Assembly (NCBI RefSeq): GCF_014636275.1
Contig: NZ_BMEB01000002.1
Coordinates: forward strand, 930,001 to 994,000
DNA: 64,000 bases
DNA from: Cellulomonas carbonis
GTDB lineage: Bacteria > Actinomycetota > Actinomycetes > Actinomycetales > Cellulomonadaceae
Direction of reading: 5' to 3'
This document shows, one piece after another, positions 42,501 through 52,310 of this stretch (within the stretch, counting starts at the first letter, position 1; every line of letters starts with the position of its first letter). The notes beneath the pieces were generated by a model. It made no database searches. It saw only the letters and a program-made list of their open reading frames with translations, and had not been told where the DNA came from. Position numbers and translations under genes: made by a program.

Positions 42501-44711
42501 ATGAGGACTACTCGAAGCGGACCGGCCGGTCCGCGCACGACTCGGGGCCGGGCATCCGCGACGGCGGTGGGAGCGACGATGGTGCTGGCCGCCGGTGCGC
42601 TGGCCACCCCGGCCGCAGCCGCGGAGCCGGCACCCGACGCCTGGGTGTCCACGAACGCCGAGGGCTACTACCGCTTCACGCTTCCGCAGGCGGAGGTCCA
42701 CGAGCTCGTGGGCGTCCACCCGTCCGTCGTGGAGCTCCAGGGCAACATCGGGCCCGCGGGGACGTGGTCGGACCTGGCCCTGGACCCGAGCGGATCGGCG
42801 TACCAGGGCGGCTTCGGCCCCGTGGAGCCGGGCCTGTACTACTACACCTACACGGCGACCACGGCCGACCGGGCGAAGGTCTCCTTCCGCGAGCCGAGCA
42901 GCCCGGTCGCGGTCACGTCACACCCGGAGTGGAACACGTTCTTCGTCCCCGGACCCGAGGTCGCGTGGATGGCCGACGTCGACGGCGGTGGGGAGGTGTC
43001 CGCGCTCACGTACCGGAGCGAGGTCACGGGTTCCGACCGCTCGGCGCTGGTCTGGACCCACCCTGAGTACGACGGCGAGCGGGGCCGCCCCGCACCCGTG
43101 CTCTACCTCCTCGCGGACGAGGCCCAGACCCACCAGGAGTGGACGGAGCTCGGTCGCGTCCCGCAGGTCCTCGACAACCTCGCGGCGGAAGGCAGCCTCG
43201 AGCCGATGGTCGTGGTGATGGCGGACGTCAACACCGCCGACCCGCGCGCGGAGCTCGTCGACTCGCTCGTGCCGGCCGTCGAGCGCGACTACCGCGTCGC
43301 GAACGAGGGTCGCCGTCAGGCGGTCGCGGGCATCGGCACGGGCGCCGAGGCCGCCCTGGACGTCCTGCTCGCCGACCCGGGTCGCTTCGGCTCGGTCGGC
43401 TCGTTCTCGGGCGCCCTCCCGGACGCGCCGCTCACCAGGGCGACGGTCAACCGGGTCAACGCACGGACGGACCTGCTGCGCGTGTACGTGGGCAACGTCC
43501 TGGACCCGGCCTACGACGCCACCGAGGCCGCGCTGCGCACGCTCGAGGCGGCGGGGGTGCGCCACCAGTTCGACGGCGTCGACCCCGACCAGGGCGGCAC
43601 GTGGGACACGTGGCGCGAGGCGCTCCACGACTTCGCCCCGCGGCTCTTCCAGCAGGGCGCCGACGACGGCCCGCGGGCCGGGCACCTGCCGCTCGACGGC
43701 CCGTACGAGCCGCCCGCACCGGGATCCATCACGACCCCGCACGTCGACGAGAACGGCATCGTCACGTTCGAGACGGGCACGCAGTGGGCGGACGCGAAGG
43801 ACGTCACCGTGTGGGGGAACTGGGCCCCGAACGGTGCGTGGTTCCGCATCCCGATGGAGAAGGTCGGCGACCGCTGGCGTCTCTCCCTCGGCCCGCTGGA
43901 CGGCTTCTACTACTACCGCTACGTGGTCGACGGGGTCGACCACAAGGACCCCGTCGACACCGTCAACACGCTCACCGGGGTCAGCCCGCTGTACGTCCCG
44001 GGCGAGAACGACCGGCTGCTGGCCGACGTGCCCGCGGGCGACGGCGGCGACCTGTCGGTGCTGACGTACCACTCCGACTTCGCCGGTGAGGAGCGCTCCG
44101 CGTACGTGTGGACCCCGCCGGGCTACGACCCGGAGCGGGCCGAGGCCTATCCCGTGCTCTACCTCAACCACGGTGGTGGGCAGAGCTGGGGCGACTGGGT
44201 CGAGGTCGGCCGGGCGCCGCAGATCCTCGACAACCTCTCGCTCCAGGGCGAGATCGAGCCGATGGTCGTCGTCATGCCCAACGGCAACGTGCCGGACTAC
44301 CAGGCCGAACTGTTCGGCAACATCGTCCCGGCCACCGAGGCGGCGTACCACGTCTCGGCGGACCCGGAGCAGCGCGCGCTCGCGGGCCTCTCGCTGGGCG
44401 CCATGAACACGCTCAACACGTGGCTGTCCCACCCCGGTGAGTTCGCGTACATCGGCGCCTTCTCCGGGTTCGTGTTCGGCACGCCGACGTTCGACGCCGA
44501 CGCGGTCAACGCCGGCACGACCTTGGCGCGCATGTACACCGGCGACACCAGCGACTTCACGTACTCCTTCACGATGTCGCTGCTGGAGATGCTCGAGTCG
44601 CGCGGCGTCGAGCACGAGTTCGACGGCCCCACCACGGGGCCGCACGGCTTCGACACGTGGCAGCTCAACCTGATCGACTTCCTGCCGCGCCTGTTCACGC
44701 CCGAGGGCTGA
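42501..44711 (+). CDS. Secreted double-domain esterase (CE1-like), first domain degenerate
   Basis: 736 residues from ATG 42501, with GAGAAGGGA 5 bases upstream. A twin-Arg-containing signal peptide ends near Ala41. The layout is CBM48-like N-module plus esterase-D domain, twice: about 45-385 and 410-735. Domain 2 has the nucleophile elbow GLSLG (Ser631) and His715 in GPHGFDTW. In domain 1 the aligned residues are Gly279 (GIGTG) and Gly366, so it should be inactive. Family members cleave feruloyl or acetyl esters on arabinoxylan. It is followed by a strong terminator. The active substrate is inferred from neighbours. Confidence 0.85.
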   Translation: MRTTRSGPAGPRTTRGRASATAVGATMVLAAGALATPAAAAEPAPDAWVSTNAEGYYRFTLPQAEVHELVGVHPSVVELQGNIGPAGTWSDLALDPSGSAYQGGFGPVEPGLYYYTYTATTADRAKVSFREPSSPVAVTSHPEWNTFFVPGPEVAWMADVDGGGEVSALTYRSEVTGSDRSALVWTHPEYDGERGRPAPVLYLLADEAQTHQEWTELGRVPQVLDNLAAEGSLEPMVVVMADVNTADPRAELVDSLVPAVERDYRVANEGRRQAVAGIGTGAEAALDVLLADPGRFGSVGSFSGALPDAPLTRATVNRVNARTDLLRVYVGNVLDPAYDATEAALRTLEAAGVRHQFDGVDPDQGGTWDTWREALHDFAPRLFQQGADDGPRAGHLPLDGPYEPPAPGSITTPHVDENGIVTFETGTQWADAKDVTVWGNWAPNGAWFRIPMEKVGDRWRLSLGPLDGFYYYRYVVDGVDHKDPVDTVNTLTGVSPLYVPGENDRLLADVPAGDGGDLSVLTYHSDFAGEERSAYVWTPPGYDPERAEAYPVLYLNHGGGQSWGDWVEVGRAPQILDNLSLQGEIEPMVVVMPNGNVPDYQAELFGNIVPATEAAYHVSADPEQRALAGLSLGAMNTLNTWLSHPGEFAYIGAFSGFVFGTPTFDADAVNAGTTLARMYTGDTSDFTYSFTMSLLEMLESRGVEHEFDGPTTGPHGFDTWQLNLIDFLPRLFTPEG

Positions 44712-44749
44712 GCAGGACCGTCGCCCTCGTCGGGGGACAGGGCGACGGA

Positions 44750-44787
44750 GGGTGGCCGACGCCGCAGCAGTGCGGCGTCGGCCACCC
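44750..44787. terminator. 16-bp perfect hairpin between convergent genes
   Basis: GGGTGGCCGACGCCGC (44750-44765) pairs perfectly with 44772-44787 across a 6-base loop, AGCAGT. It lies between the esterase stop and the xylonate dehydratase stop, a strong bidirectional terminator. Confidence 0.85.
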
Positions 44788-44838
44788 GGCCGGGACGGGG
44801 CGGCCTGCTGAGCGAGAGGCCCGGGTCCGGTCCGACGG

Positions 44839-46830
44839 CTACGCGCCGTCGCCCCCCAGCGCCTCGACGCCGGCCCGCAGCACCTCGACCCCGGCCCGCA
44901 GCGCCTCGAGGATCCGGTCGGCGTCGTACACGCAACCGGCCCACGTCCCGCCGCTGGCCGCCTGGAGCGCGGCCCACAGCCGGGTGTCGTCGGGCAACGC
45001 GGCATGGGGCGCGAGGTCCGGGTGCGGCGACCGCGCAGCGAGGACGCGCGCGCCCTCCTCGGGGCTCACCCGGCCCCCGGCGTCGCCGACGTAGTCGACC
45101 GTCCCCTCGAGCGCGTCGACGTCGATCCGGATCTCCACGACGTCCCCGTCGCGCAGCCTGCCGATCGGCCCGCCCGCCAGCGCCTCCGGCCCGACGTGCC
45201 CGATGCACGCCCCGGTCGACACCCCGGAGAACCGCGCGTCGGTGACGAGCGAGATCTCCTTGCCGTAGCTCAGGTACTTCAGCGCCGACGTGACCTGGTA
45301 CGTCTCCTCCATTCCGGTGCCGAGCGGCCCGCCGCCCATGAGCACCATGACGTCACCCGGTGCGACCTCGCGCGCCTTGATGGCGGCGATCGCGGCCGCC
45401 TCGGACGTGAACACGCGGGCGGGCCCGACGTGGTGGAAGACGCCGTCGACGATCCGCGACGGGTCGATCGCGGTCGACTTGATGACCGACCCCTCGGGCG
45501 CGAGGTTGCCCACCGGGAAGGTCGCCGTCGGCGTCAGCCCCCGGCGTCGCGCGGCCTCCGGGGCCATGATGACGTCGTCGGCCTCGACGCCCTGCTGCTC
45601 GAGGAGCACCTGCTTCATGCGCGCCCGACGCTCGGAACCCTCCCACCAGTCGAGCACCGTGCCGAGGCTCTCGCCGGTCGCGGTGAGCGCCTCGAGGTGC
45701 AGCACGCCGAGGTCGCGCAGGTGGAGCATGACCTCCGGCGTCCCGCCCGCGAGGAACATCCGCACCGTCGGATGCTGCACCGGCCCGTTGGGCAGGACGC
45801 TGACGATGCGCGGCACGGCCTTGTTGACGCGCACCCAGTCGTCGACGGTCGGCACGCGCAGGCCCGCGGCGTGCGCGATCGCGGGCAGGTGCAGCAGCAG
45901 GTTGGTGGACCCGCCGACGGCGGCGTGGACCGCCATCGCGTTCTCGATCGCCGCGTCGGTCAGGACGTCCTCGGTCGTCACACCGAGCGACCGCTGCCGC
46001 AGGACGGCCAGCGCCGACTGCCGCGCCATCTCCTCCCACACCGGCTCACCCGACGGCGCGAGCGCCGAGTGCGGCAGCGCGAGCCCGAGGGCCTCGGCGA
46101 TCACCTGGCTGGTCCCCGCCGTCCCGAGGAAGTGGCACCCGCCGCCGGGCGACGCGCACGCGCGGCAGCCGAGCTCCGAGGCGTCCGCGAGCGACAGCTC
46201 GTCGTTGGCGAACCGCGCGCCGAGCGTCTGGACGCGCGCGAGGTCCTCGCCCTGCACGGGCGGGAGCGTCACGCCGCCGGGCACCAGCACCGTCGGGAGG
46301 TCGCGCTGCGACGCGAGCGCCATCATCGTCGCGGGCAGGCCCTTGTCGCAGGTCGCGACGCCGATCACCGCCGAGCGCGTCGGCAGCGACCGGATCAGGC
46401 GTCGCATGACGACGGCGGCGTCGTTGCGGTACGGCAGCGAGTCGAACATCGCCGTCGTGCCCTGCGACCGGCCGTCGCACGGGTCGCTCACGTACGTCGC
46501 GAACGGCATCCCGCCGGCCCCCGCGATCGTCTCCGCGGCGGCCTGCACCTGGCCGCTCAGCTCGAAGTGCCCCGAGTGCAGGCCGAGCGCGACCGGCCGC
46601 CCGTCGTCGGACCGCAGCCCGCCCGCCGTCGAGACGATCATGACCTGCGGCCCGAGCATGTTGGCCCGCGGCCAGCCCATGCCCGCGTTCTGGGTCATCC
46701 CGAAGACCGTCCCGCTGGGCTCGTCGCGCAGCAGCTCCGGGGTCAGCGGCAGCCGGCCCTCCGGTCCCGGGGCCTGCGTCCGGACCGCGTAGATGCCGTC
46801 GTGCGGCTCGAGCAGCGACTCCCAGGACAC
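44839..46830 (-). CDS. D-xylonate dehydratase, YjhG/YagF type (IlvD/Edd superfamily)
   Basis: 663 residues from GTG 46830. Distinctive YjhG/YagF segments are all present: [80 protein letters not shown] and the substrate/metal motif [10 protein letters not shown]. Cys residues in DPCDG, TCDKG and GGGCHF can ligate the Fe-S cluster. It dehydrates D-xylonate (or a related pentonate) to 2-keto-3-deoxy-pentonate. The start lies 2 bases past the aldolase stop. Being last in the GH120/aldolase operon, it supports an oxidative xylose route. Confidence 0.9.
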   Translation of the reverse strand: MSWESLLEPHDGIYAVRTQAPGPEGRLPLTPELLRDEPSGTVFGMTQNAGMGWPRANMLGPQVMIVSTAGGLRSDDGRPVALGLHSGHFELSGQVQAAAETIAGAGGMPFATYVSDPCDGRSQGTTAMFDSLPYRNDAAVVMRRLIRSLPTRSAVIGVATCDKGLPATMMALASQRDLPTVLVPGGVTLPPVQGEDLARVQTLGARFANDELSLADASELGCRACASPGGGCHFLGTAGTSQVIAEALGLALPHSALAPSGEPVWEEMARQSALAVLRQRSLGVTTEDVLTDAAIENAMAVHAAVGGSTNLLLHLPAIAHAAGLRVPTVDDWVRVNKAVPRIVSVLPNGPVQHPTVRMFLAGGTPEVMLHLRDLGVLHLEALTATGESLGTVLDWWEGSERRARMKQVLLEQQGVEADDVIMAPEAARRRGLTPTATFPVGNLAPEGSVIKSTAIDPSRIVDGVFHHVGPARVFTSEAAAIAAIKAREVAPGDVMVLMGGGPLGTGMEETYQVTSALKYLSYGKEISLVTDARFSGVSTGACIGHVGPEALAGGPIGRLRDGDVVEIRIDVDALEGTVDYVGDAGGRVSPEEGARVLAARSPHPDLAPHAALPDDTRLWAALQAASGGTWAGCVYDADRILEALRAGVEVLRAGVEALGGDGA

Positions 46831-46832
46831 CG

Positions 46833-47723
46833 CTACATCGCCTCGACCCGGGCCATGAGCGCGGCGAGCGCGTCCGCCTGCTCGGGCGTCGCTGCGTGAT
46901 GCGGGGGAGTGCAGTGCCGCTCGAGCGCCACACCGCGCCGGATCATGCCCTCCTTGAGCAGCGGGAAGAAGGGCGTCGCCAGCGAGTACAGCCCCATGAG
47001 CACGTCGATCCGGCGCTGCTGCGCCGCGATGGCGGCCGCGTCGCCGCCGTCGACCGCGCGCGCGTACGCGGCGCAGATCTCGGGGTAGAGGTTCGCGAGC
47101 CCGCCGATCGCCCCGGCGCCCCCGGAGGTGACGACGTGGTGGAGGTTCTCGTCGAAGCCCGCGAGCACCCGGAACGCGGGGAACTCCGGCAGCAGCTCGG
47201 TGAGGAGGCGACGCGTGTGGCCGACGTCGAGCACGGTGTCCTTGTAGCCGACGACGTTCGGGTGCCGACGCAGGAGGTTGCGCGTCACCTCGGCGCTGAG
47301 GTCGTGCCCCGTGCGCGCCGGGAAGTTGTAGAGGTAGACGTCGCCGTCGACCTGACCCGCGACGGCGGAGAAGTAGGCCTCGATGCTCGTGTCGTCGAGC
47401 GCGAAGTAGAACGGGCTGATGACGATGACGGCGTGCGCGCCCGCGTCGATCGCGTAGCGGCTGAGCTCGACGGTGTCGTCGACCCGCAGGCACGACGTGC
47501 CGACCACGAGGTCCCCGCGCGAGGCCACGTGCTCGACGGCGAGGTCGATGAGCTCGCGCTTGTCCTCGGGTCGCATCGAGAAGAACTCGCCCGTGCTGCC
47601 CATGAGGACGATCCCGTCGACGCCGCCGCCGAGGATGTGGTCCCAGACCGCCACGCTGCCGTCGCGGTCCAGGCCGCCGTCGGCGTCGAAGGCCGTGACG
47701 GCCGGTGCGTAGTAGGTCGCCAT
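46833..47723 (-). CDS. DHDPS-family aldolase, probable 2-keto-3-deoxy-pentonate aldolase (YagE/YjhH-like)
   Basis: 296 residues from ATG 47723, preceded by GGTGAG; GTG 47732 overlapping the upstream stop is the alternative. TIM-barrel lyase motifs are GSTGEFFSM near residue 43, YNFPARTG with Tyr near 135, and the Schiff-base Lys in VGYKDT near 163. The context is decisive: it sits between GH120 beta-xylosidase and xylonate dehydratase. Expected reaction: 2-keto-3-deoxy-xylonate to pyruvate and glycolaldehyde (Dahms route). Dihydrodipicolinate synthesis is unlikely here. Confidence 0.85.
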   Translation of the reverse strand: MATYYAPAVTAFDADGGLDRDGSVAVWDHILGGGVDGIVLMGSTGEFFSMRPEDKRELIDLAVEHVASRGDLVVGTSCLRVDDTVELSRYAIDAGAHAVIVISPFYFALDDTSIEAYFSAVAGQVDGDVYLYNFPARTGHDLSAEVTRNLLRRHPNVVGYKDTVLDVGHTRRLLTELLPEFPAFRVLAGFDENLHHVVTSGGAGAIGGLANLYPEICAAYARAVDGGDAAAIAAQQRRIDVLMGLYSLATPFFPLLKEGMIRRGVALERHCTPPHHAATPEQADALAALMARVEAM

Positions 47724-47728
47724 CGGGC

Positions 47729-49708
47729 TCACCAGATCCTGACTCGGGACGTGCCGCCGTCGAGCGCCGCGAGCGGCCCGGGCGGGTAGGGGGTTCCGGG
47801 CTCCTTGCGGGTCCCGACGAGGTCGACGTCGGCGACGACGGGCGACCCGTCGCGGTCCTCGAACCCCGCGGCGGCGATGCGCACGCGCCCGAGGTCGGCG
47901 CCCGTGACCACCGGGGTCGACGGGGTCGTGAGCGCGGCCGGGAGGTCGAGCTCGAGGTGCACCTCGGCGCCGTCGTCGACGACGCGGACGACGGCGGCCT
48001 CCGTCACGGTGACCGCGTCCGCCTCGTGCGCGGCGGGGCGTGCGCCGTCCGCGTAGGCGTTGGCCCGCACGTACGCGGGCTGGTGCTCGTGGTGGAAGCG
48101 CGAGTGGTCGCCCGCGCCGCCGGGCGACCCGACGCGCTGCTGGTACTCCTCCCACGACGCCGGGAAGCCGTCGTAGGCGTGCGTCCCGAACGACTCGGGC
48201 GGGAACCCCTCGAGGACGAGCGGCGCCTCCGGGCCGTACACCCCGCCGCGCGCGCCGACGAAGAGGTTGCCGACGTACCGGTCGTCGCCCGCGTAGACGA
48301 ACGCGTACCCCGCGACCTGCGTCGAGTGGGGCAGGTGGTACGGCGTCGCGCGGTCCAGCACGGGCTGCATCCGCACCGCGCCGAGCACGAGGTTGTTGAC
48401 GAACGCGTTGCCCTGGCTGAACAGCTCGATCGCGATGGGGGACGCGAGCACGTTGTGGTCGATGGTCGCCGGGCCGTGGCTGACCTCGACGAACAGGTCG
48501 CGCAGGTTGCGGTACAGCACGTTCCGGCTGATCCGCGTGCCCTGGACCTGCCAGTCGAGCCAGATGCCGAGCGTCGTGTCGTGGATCCGGTTGTGCACGA
48601 CCTCGACGTCGATCGGGGCGTGCAGCTTGATGCCGCCGATCTCGTAGCCGTAGAACTCGTGCTTGGTCCCGATGTGGTGGATGTGGTTGTCGGCGATCGT
48701 CGAGAACACGCAGCCCAGGTGGCCGACGACGCCGTTCTGGCCGCAGTCGCGGATCTCGTTGCGGCGCACGACGTGCGAGCCGACGTGCTCGCGGTCCCAG
48801 CCCTGGTGGGACGCCGTGAAGACGGCCTCGATCTGGTACTGGTAGCCGGGCTTGTCCCCCCGCTCGTGCGCGAAGTTGTCCCCGGTCGCGGCGTTCTTGC
48901 CGAGCGAGACGCCCGAGCACTTCGAGTCGCGGATGAGGTTGTCCTCGATGACCCAGCCCTTCGCCCAGTTCGGGCCGATCAGGCCCGGCTGGTCCGCCGT
49001 CGGCGGCGTCCACGGCGTCGCGGCCTGCGCGAGCTCGAAGCCCCGGACGGTGATCCAGTCGAGGTGGCTGCGCTCGGGGTAGAAGACCGCCGGGCGCACG
49101 TTGATCTCGACCAGCTCGGCGTTGGGGTCGGCGTCGGCGAAGTTCGCCCAGATCGTCGTGACGTCGTCGGACACCTCCGCGAACCACACGTGCACGGTCC
49201 GGTCCGGGACGACGAGCTCGGTGTCGAGCGCGGTCCACGGGTAGCGCGTGCGGGTGCGGCGCTCGGGCGCCAGGACCGCGGCGCGGTCGTGCACCTCGTG
49301 GAAGGACCGCCCGTTGAGGTAGACGTCGCCGCGGTGGGCGACGGTGCCGCCCGGCCCGGGGTGCAGCCAGTCGCCGGCGACGGGCTCGGCGAACGGGTTG
49401 AGGTCCCCGAACAGCGTGTTCGGCACGTCGACCCGCCACACCGTGCCCTCGTCGCGCACCCAGCCGGTCACGACCTCGGAGCCCTTGATGGCGACGTGCT
49501 CGCCGGGTGCCGCCTCGAAGGTGATCCGACGGTCGTCGCTCACGCCGCCGCGCACCGGCCGCACCCACTCGCGGTACGTGCCCTCGTGCACCTGGACGGT
49601 GTCGCCCGGCATCGCCGCGCGTGCGGCCCGGTTGATCGTGCGGAACGGGGCGTCGCGGGTCCCGTCGGCCCGGTCGGAGCCGGTCACGGCGACGTGGAAC
49701 GTGGTCAC
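47729..49708 (-). CDS. GH120 beta-xylosidase (right-handed beta-helix)
   Basis: 659 residues from ATG 49708, no signal peptide, hence cytoplasmic. It follows Thermoanaerobacterium XylC (GH120) along its length: [20 protein letters not shown] near 231-250, [23 protein letters not shown] and [16 protein letters not shown]. Asp385 in WLDW and Glu408 in FVEV are 23 residues apart, exactly as the known nucleophile and acid/base of XylC. It hydrolyses imported xylo-oligosaccharides to xylose. It is first in an operon with the aldolase and dehydratase, divergent from a LacI regulator with operators on both sides. Confidence 0.93.
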   Translation of the reverse strand: MTTFHVAVTGSDRADGTRDAPFRTINRAARAAMPGDTVQVHEGTYREWVRPVRGGVSDDRRITFEAAPGEHVAIKGSEVVTGWVRDEGTVWRVDVPNTLFGDLNPFAEPVAGDWLHPGPGGTVAHRGDVYLNGRSFHEVHDRAAVLAPERRTRTRYPWTALDTELVVPDRTVHVWFAEVSDDVTTIWANFADADPNAELVEINVRPAVFYPERSHLDWITVRGFELAQAATPWTPPTADQPGLIGPNWAKGWVIEDNLIRDSKCSGVSLGKNAATGDNFAHERGDKPGYQYQIEAVFTASHQGWDREHVGSHVVRRNEIRDCGQNGVVGHLGCVFSTIADNHIHHIGTKHEFYGYEIGGIKLHAPIDVEVVHNRIHDTTLGIWLDWQVQGTRISRNVLYRNLRDLFVEVSHGPATIDHNVLASPIAIELFSQGNAFVNNLVLGAVRMQPVLDRATPYHLPHSTQVAGYAFVYAGDDRYVGNLFVGARGGVYGPEAPLVLEGFPPESFGTHAYDGFPASWEEYQQRVGSPGGAGDHSRFHHEHQPAYVRANAYADGARPAAHEADAVTVTEAAVVRVVDDGAEVHLELDLPAALTTPSTPVVTGADLGRVRIAAAGFEDRDGSPVVADVDLVGTRKEPGTPYPPGPLAALDGGTSRVRIW

Positions 49709-49775
49709 GGGGGGCGTCCTCCGGTCGGGGGCCCGGGGCGCACTCGGACGACGTCGTCCGACGGCGGCCCGGGAG

Positions 49776-49786
49776 GAAAGTCTTTC
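49776..49786. promoter_or_regulatory. GAAA-N3-TTTC operator upstream of the GH120 operon
   Basis: GAAAGTCTTTC, 68 bases before the GH120 start. The same GAAA-N3-TTTC core recurs at 49896, 52136 and 52248. Confidence 0.65.
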
Positions 49787-49895
49787 GTCGCGGTCTCGCG
49801 TCTCGGGTGACGATAGACGGCGCTGCGGGCGATGGGAAGTGTCGTCCGAGCGTGAGAAGGGCTGCCGAGGGCGTCGTCGCCGCGCTCGACGCCGA

Positions 49896-49908
49896 GGAAA
49901 AAGTTTCC
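49896..49908. promoter_or_regulatory. GAAA-N3-TTTC operator upstream of LacI gene
   Basis: GGAAAAAGTTTCC, a 13-bp dyad ending 15 bases before GTG 49923. It probably mediates autoregulation of this LacI gene. Confidence 0.65.
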
Positions 49909-49922
49909 GCTACGGTGGGCTC

Positions 49923-51050
49923 GTGCCAGGGACCAGCCGTCGTCGCCCCACGCTCGAGCAGGTCGCCGCCGAGGCGGGTGTCTCGACCTCGACCGCGTCG
50001 AAGGTGCTCAACGCGCGGCCGAACATCTCCGCCGGGACGCGGCGCCGCGTCGAGGAGGCGATGGAGCGGCTCGGGTACGCGCCGACGACCGGCCCCCGCG
50101 CCGGCACGGCGGTCCGCACCGCGACGGTGGTCTTCCGCACACTCGCGGACACCTACGCGATGCGCGTGCTCGAGGGCGTCCTCGCCTCGGCGCGGGAGCA
50201 CGGCGTCGAGGTCGTGGTGGACGTGCTCGACGTCCGGGGGAGCGAGCGCGGCACCTCGGGAAGCGCCTCCGTCGGTACCTCGGCCGGCACCTCGGTCGGC
50301 ACCGCGCCGGGAACCGCTGGCGGGACCGCACCCCTCTCGCCCGCGTGGATCCGCCGCCAGGCGGCGCGGGGCCGCGTCGGCGTCGTCCTCGTCACCTCCG
50401 AGCCGACCGCCGAGCAGCACCGCCTCCTGCGCGCGCACGGCGTCGCCGTCGTGCACGTCGACCCCGCCAACCCGCTCGACGACTCCACGGTCTCGGTCGG
50501 GTCGGCCAACTTCTCCGGTGGTGTGCAGGCCACCCGGCACCTGCTGGACCTCGGCCACCGTCGCATCGCGTTCGCCGGCGGTGGCCCGACGTTCCAGCCC
50601 TCTGCCGAGCGCCTCCAGGGCTACCTGAGCACGCTGCGGACGGCCGGCGTCGAGGCGGACGAGGCCCTCGTGCGCTCGCGGGCGCACACCTTCGAGGCGG
50701 GCGTCGCGATGGCCGACGAGCTGCTCGACCGCACCGACCGTCCGACGGCGGTCTTCGCGGCGTCCGACTCGATCGCGCTCGGGGTGCTCGCATCGGCGCA
50801 GCGGCACGGGCTGCGCGTCCCGCAGGACCTGTCCGTCGTGGGGTTCGACGACAGCTCCGCGGCCGTGTCGTCGGTGCCCGCGCTCACGACCGTGCGGCAG
50901 CCCGTCGCGGAGATGGGGCGTGTCGCGCTGCGCACGCTCCTGCAGCTGGCGCGCGGTGAGCGGGTCGACTCCCACCACGTGGAGCTCGCGACGACGCTCG
51001 TCGTCCGCGACTCGACCGCGGCCCCGTCAGCTGCGCCTGCCGGGGCCTGA
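49923..51050 (+). CDS. LacI family regulator of the GH120 operon
   Basis: 375 residues from GTG 49923. HTH TLEQVAAEAGVSTSTASKVLN lies at residues 10-30, and the hinge region near 55. The ligand core has HLLDLGHRRIAFAGG, ADSIALGVL-like ASDSIALGVLASAQ and LSVVGFDDS. An insertion of about 30 residues (107-137), nearly all Gly, Thr, Ser and Ala in a GTS-type repeat, lies in the first lobe and is absent from usual LacI proteins. It is divergent from the GH120 operon, so probably its xylose/xylo-oligosaccharide repressor. Confidence 0.9.
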   Translation: MPGTSRRRPTLEQVAAEAGVSTSTASKVLNARPNISAGTRRRVEEAMERLGYAPTTGPRAGTAVRTATVVFRTLADTYAMRVLEGVLASAREHGVEVVVDVLDVRGSERGTSGSASVGTSAGTSVGTAPGTAGGTAPLSPAWIRRQAARGRVGVVLVTSEPTAEQHRLLRAHGVAVVHVDPANPLDDSTVSVGSANFSGGVQATRHLLDLGHRRIAFAGGGPTFQPSAERLQGYLSTLRTAGVEADEALVRSRAHTFEAGVAMADELLDRTDRPTAVFAASDSIALGVLASAQRHGLRVPQDLSVVGFDDSSAAVSSVPALTTVRQPVAEMGRVALRTLLQLARGERVDSHHVELATTLVVRDSTAAPSAAPAGA

Positions 51051-51080
51051 ACCGCAGCGCGGGGCGCGGGCCCGGTCGCG

Positions 51081-52121
51081 TCACCGCGGCGCGGCGGCCG
51101 TGCTCTCGCGGACCGTGAGCGACGTCGCGAGCTCGACGTGCCGCGACGCGGGACGGCGCCCGTCCGCCATCGCGAGCACGGTCTCGACGGCCATCCGGCC
51201 CATCCCTTCGAGGTGCTGGTGGACGGTCGTGAGCGGCGGCGTCGTCCAGGCCGCCTGCGGCGTGTCGTCGAAGCCGACGACGCTGAGCTGCCCGGGTACG
51301 CGGATGCCGAGCGCGTGGGCGGTCGCGAGCACGCCGACGGCGATCTCGTCGTCGGCGGCCATGATCGCGGTGGGCGGACGGCTCGACGTGAGGAGGTCAC
51401 GCGCGTGCCGGGCGCCCGACGCGACGTCGAACTGGTCGGACCGGATGAGGGCGGGGTCGACCTCGATCCCCGCGGCGTCGAGCGCCGCCTGGTAGCCGTA
51501 GAGCCGGTCGCGCGCGGCGTCGGACGCCTCGGGGCCGCAGATGCACGCGATCCGTCGGTGGCCGAGGCCGATGAGGTGCTCGGTCGCCGTGCGCGCCCCG
51601 GCCCAGTTGCTCGACCCGACGCTCACCATGCGGCGGTGGCGCGTGTCCACCGGGTCGACGATGACGAAGGGCAGGGCCGCGTCGCTCGCGGCGTGGATGA
51701 GCCCGTCGGGCTCGGACAGCGTGAGCCCGATGATGCCGACGACGCCGACGGCGCTCTGGTCGGCGACCCACTCGCGGGCGACGGCCCGCTGCGTGCGTGA
51801 CGCGCGGTCCGGGGCCAGTCGCGTGAGCAGGTCGACGTGCCGGTCGGTCGCGGCGGCGAGCACGCCCTGGAGGACGCCCATGATGTACGGCGACGCGGGG
51901 ATGTCGAAGACGACCGTGAGGGCCCGCCGCGTCGAGGTGGACGCGGACGTCGTCGTCGGCCGGTAGCCGACCTCGGTGACGGCGGCCAGGACGCGCTCGC
52001 GGGTCGCCGCGGAGACGTCGTCGCGGCCGTTGAGCGCCTTGGAGACGGTCGCCTTGGAGACCCCGGCGGCTGCCGCGACGTCCGCCAGCGTGGCCCGGCG
52101 CTGGGCCGGCTCTCCGGTCAT
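51081..52121 (-). CDS. LacI family regulator of the GH39/ABC operon
   Basis: 346 residues from ATG 52121 with AGGAGAG upstream. HTH ATLADVAAAAGVSKATVSKALN lies at residues 9-30. The ligand core has VVGIIGLTL, LIGLGHRRIACICG, MAADDEIAVGVLATA and LSVVGFDDTPQAAWTTPPLTTV. The DNA-binding helix is close to that of the regulator at 49923, consistent with near-identical operator cores. Divergent from the GH39 gene, with one dyad beside its own start and one beside GH39. Confidence 0.92.
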   Translation of the reverse strand: MTGEPAQRRATLADVAAAAGVSKATVSKALNGRDDVSAATRERVLAAVTEVGYRPTTTSASTSTRRALTVVFDIPASPYIMGVLQGVLAAATDRHVDLLTRLAPDRASRTQRAVAREWVADQSAVGVVGIIGLTLSEPDGLIHAASDAALPFVIVDPVDTRHRRMVSVGSSNWAGARTATEHLIGLGHRRIACICGPEASDAARDRLYGYQAALDAAGIEVDPALIRSDQFDVASGARHARDLLTSSRPPTAIMAADDEIAVGVLATAHALGIRVPGQLSVVGFDDTPQAAWTTPPLTTVHQHLEGMGRMAVETVLAMADGRRPASRHVELATSLTVRESTAAAPR

Positions 52122-52135
52122 GTCCACTCTCCTGA

Positions 52136-52148
52136 CGAAACTGTTTCG
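52136..52148. promoter_or_regulatory. Operator beside LacI start
   Basis: CGAAACTGTTTCG, a perfect 13-bp dyad with a 3-base centre, 15 bases upstream of ATG 52121. Confidence 0.75.
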
Positions 52149-52240
52149 ACTTCGGCGCGCCCCCGACCCTGCTCGCTCGCCGAATTGCGTACACCCTCTA
52201 GCCAAATACGAGCACCGCGCCCTACTGTCGGCTCACGATA

Positions 52241-52267
52241 CACGTTGCGAAATAGTTTCGGAACGTG
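52241..52267. promoter_or_regulatory. Long operator upstream of GH39 gene
   Basis: CGAAATAGTTTCG is the core of a 27-bp dyad whose outer arms CACGTT and AACGTG also pair; only 52247/52261 mismatches outside the 3-base centre. It lies 44 bases before ATG 52311. Confidence 0.8.
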
Positions 52268-52310
52268 GGGCCCGCACAGGAGCGGGTCCCGCTGACCAAC
52301 GGAGGTCCTG

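Noticed and set aside
46833..47723. Dihydrodipicolinate synthase (dapA)
   Set aside because: The fold fits, but the gene sits inside a xylosidase/xylonate dehydratase operon under a LacI regulator, away from lysine genes.
46833..50978. The aldolase frame stays open upstream to 50978 (1381 codons)
   Set aside because: Family homology begins at about 47723; upstream it runs out of frame through the GH120 gene and antisense to the LacI gene, with repetitive Arg/Pro/Asp sequence.
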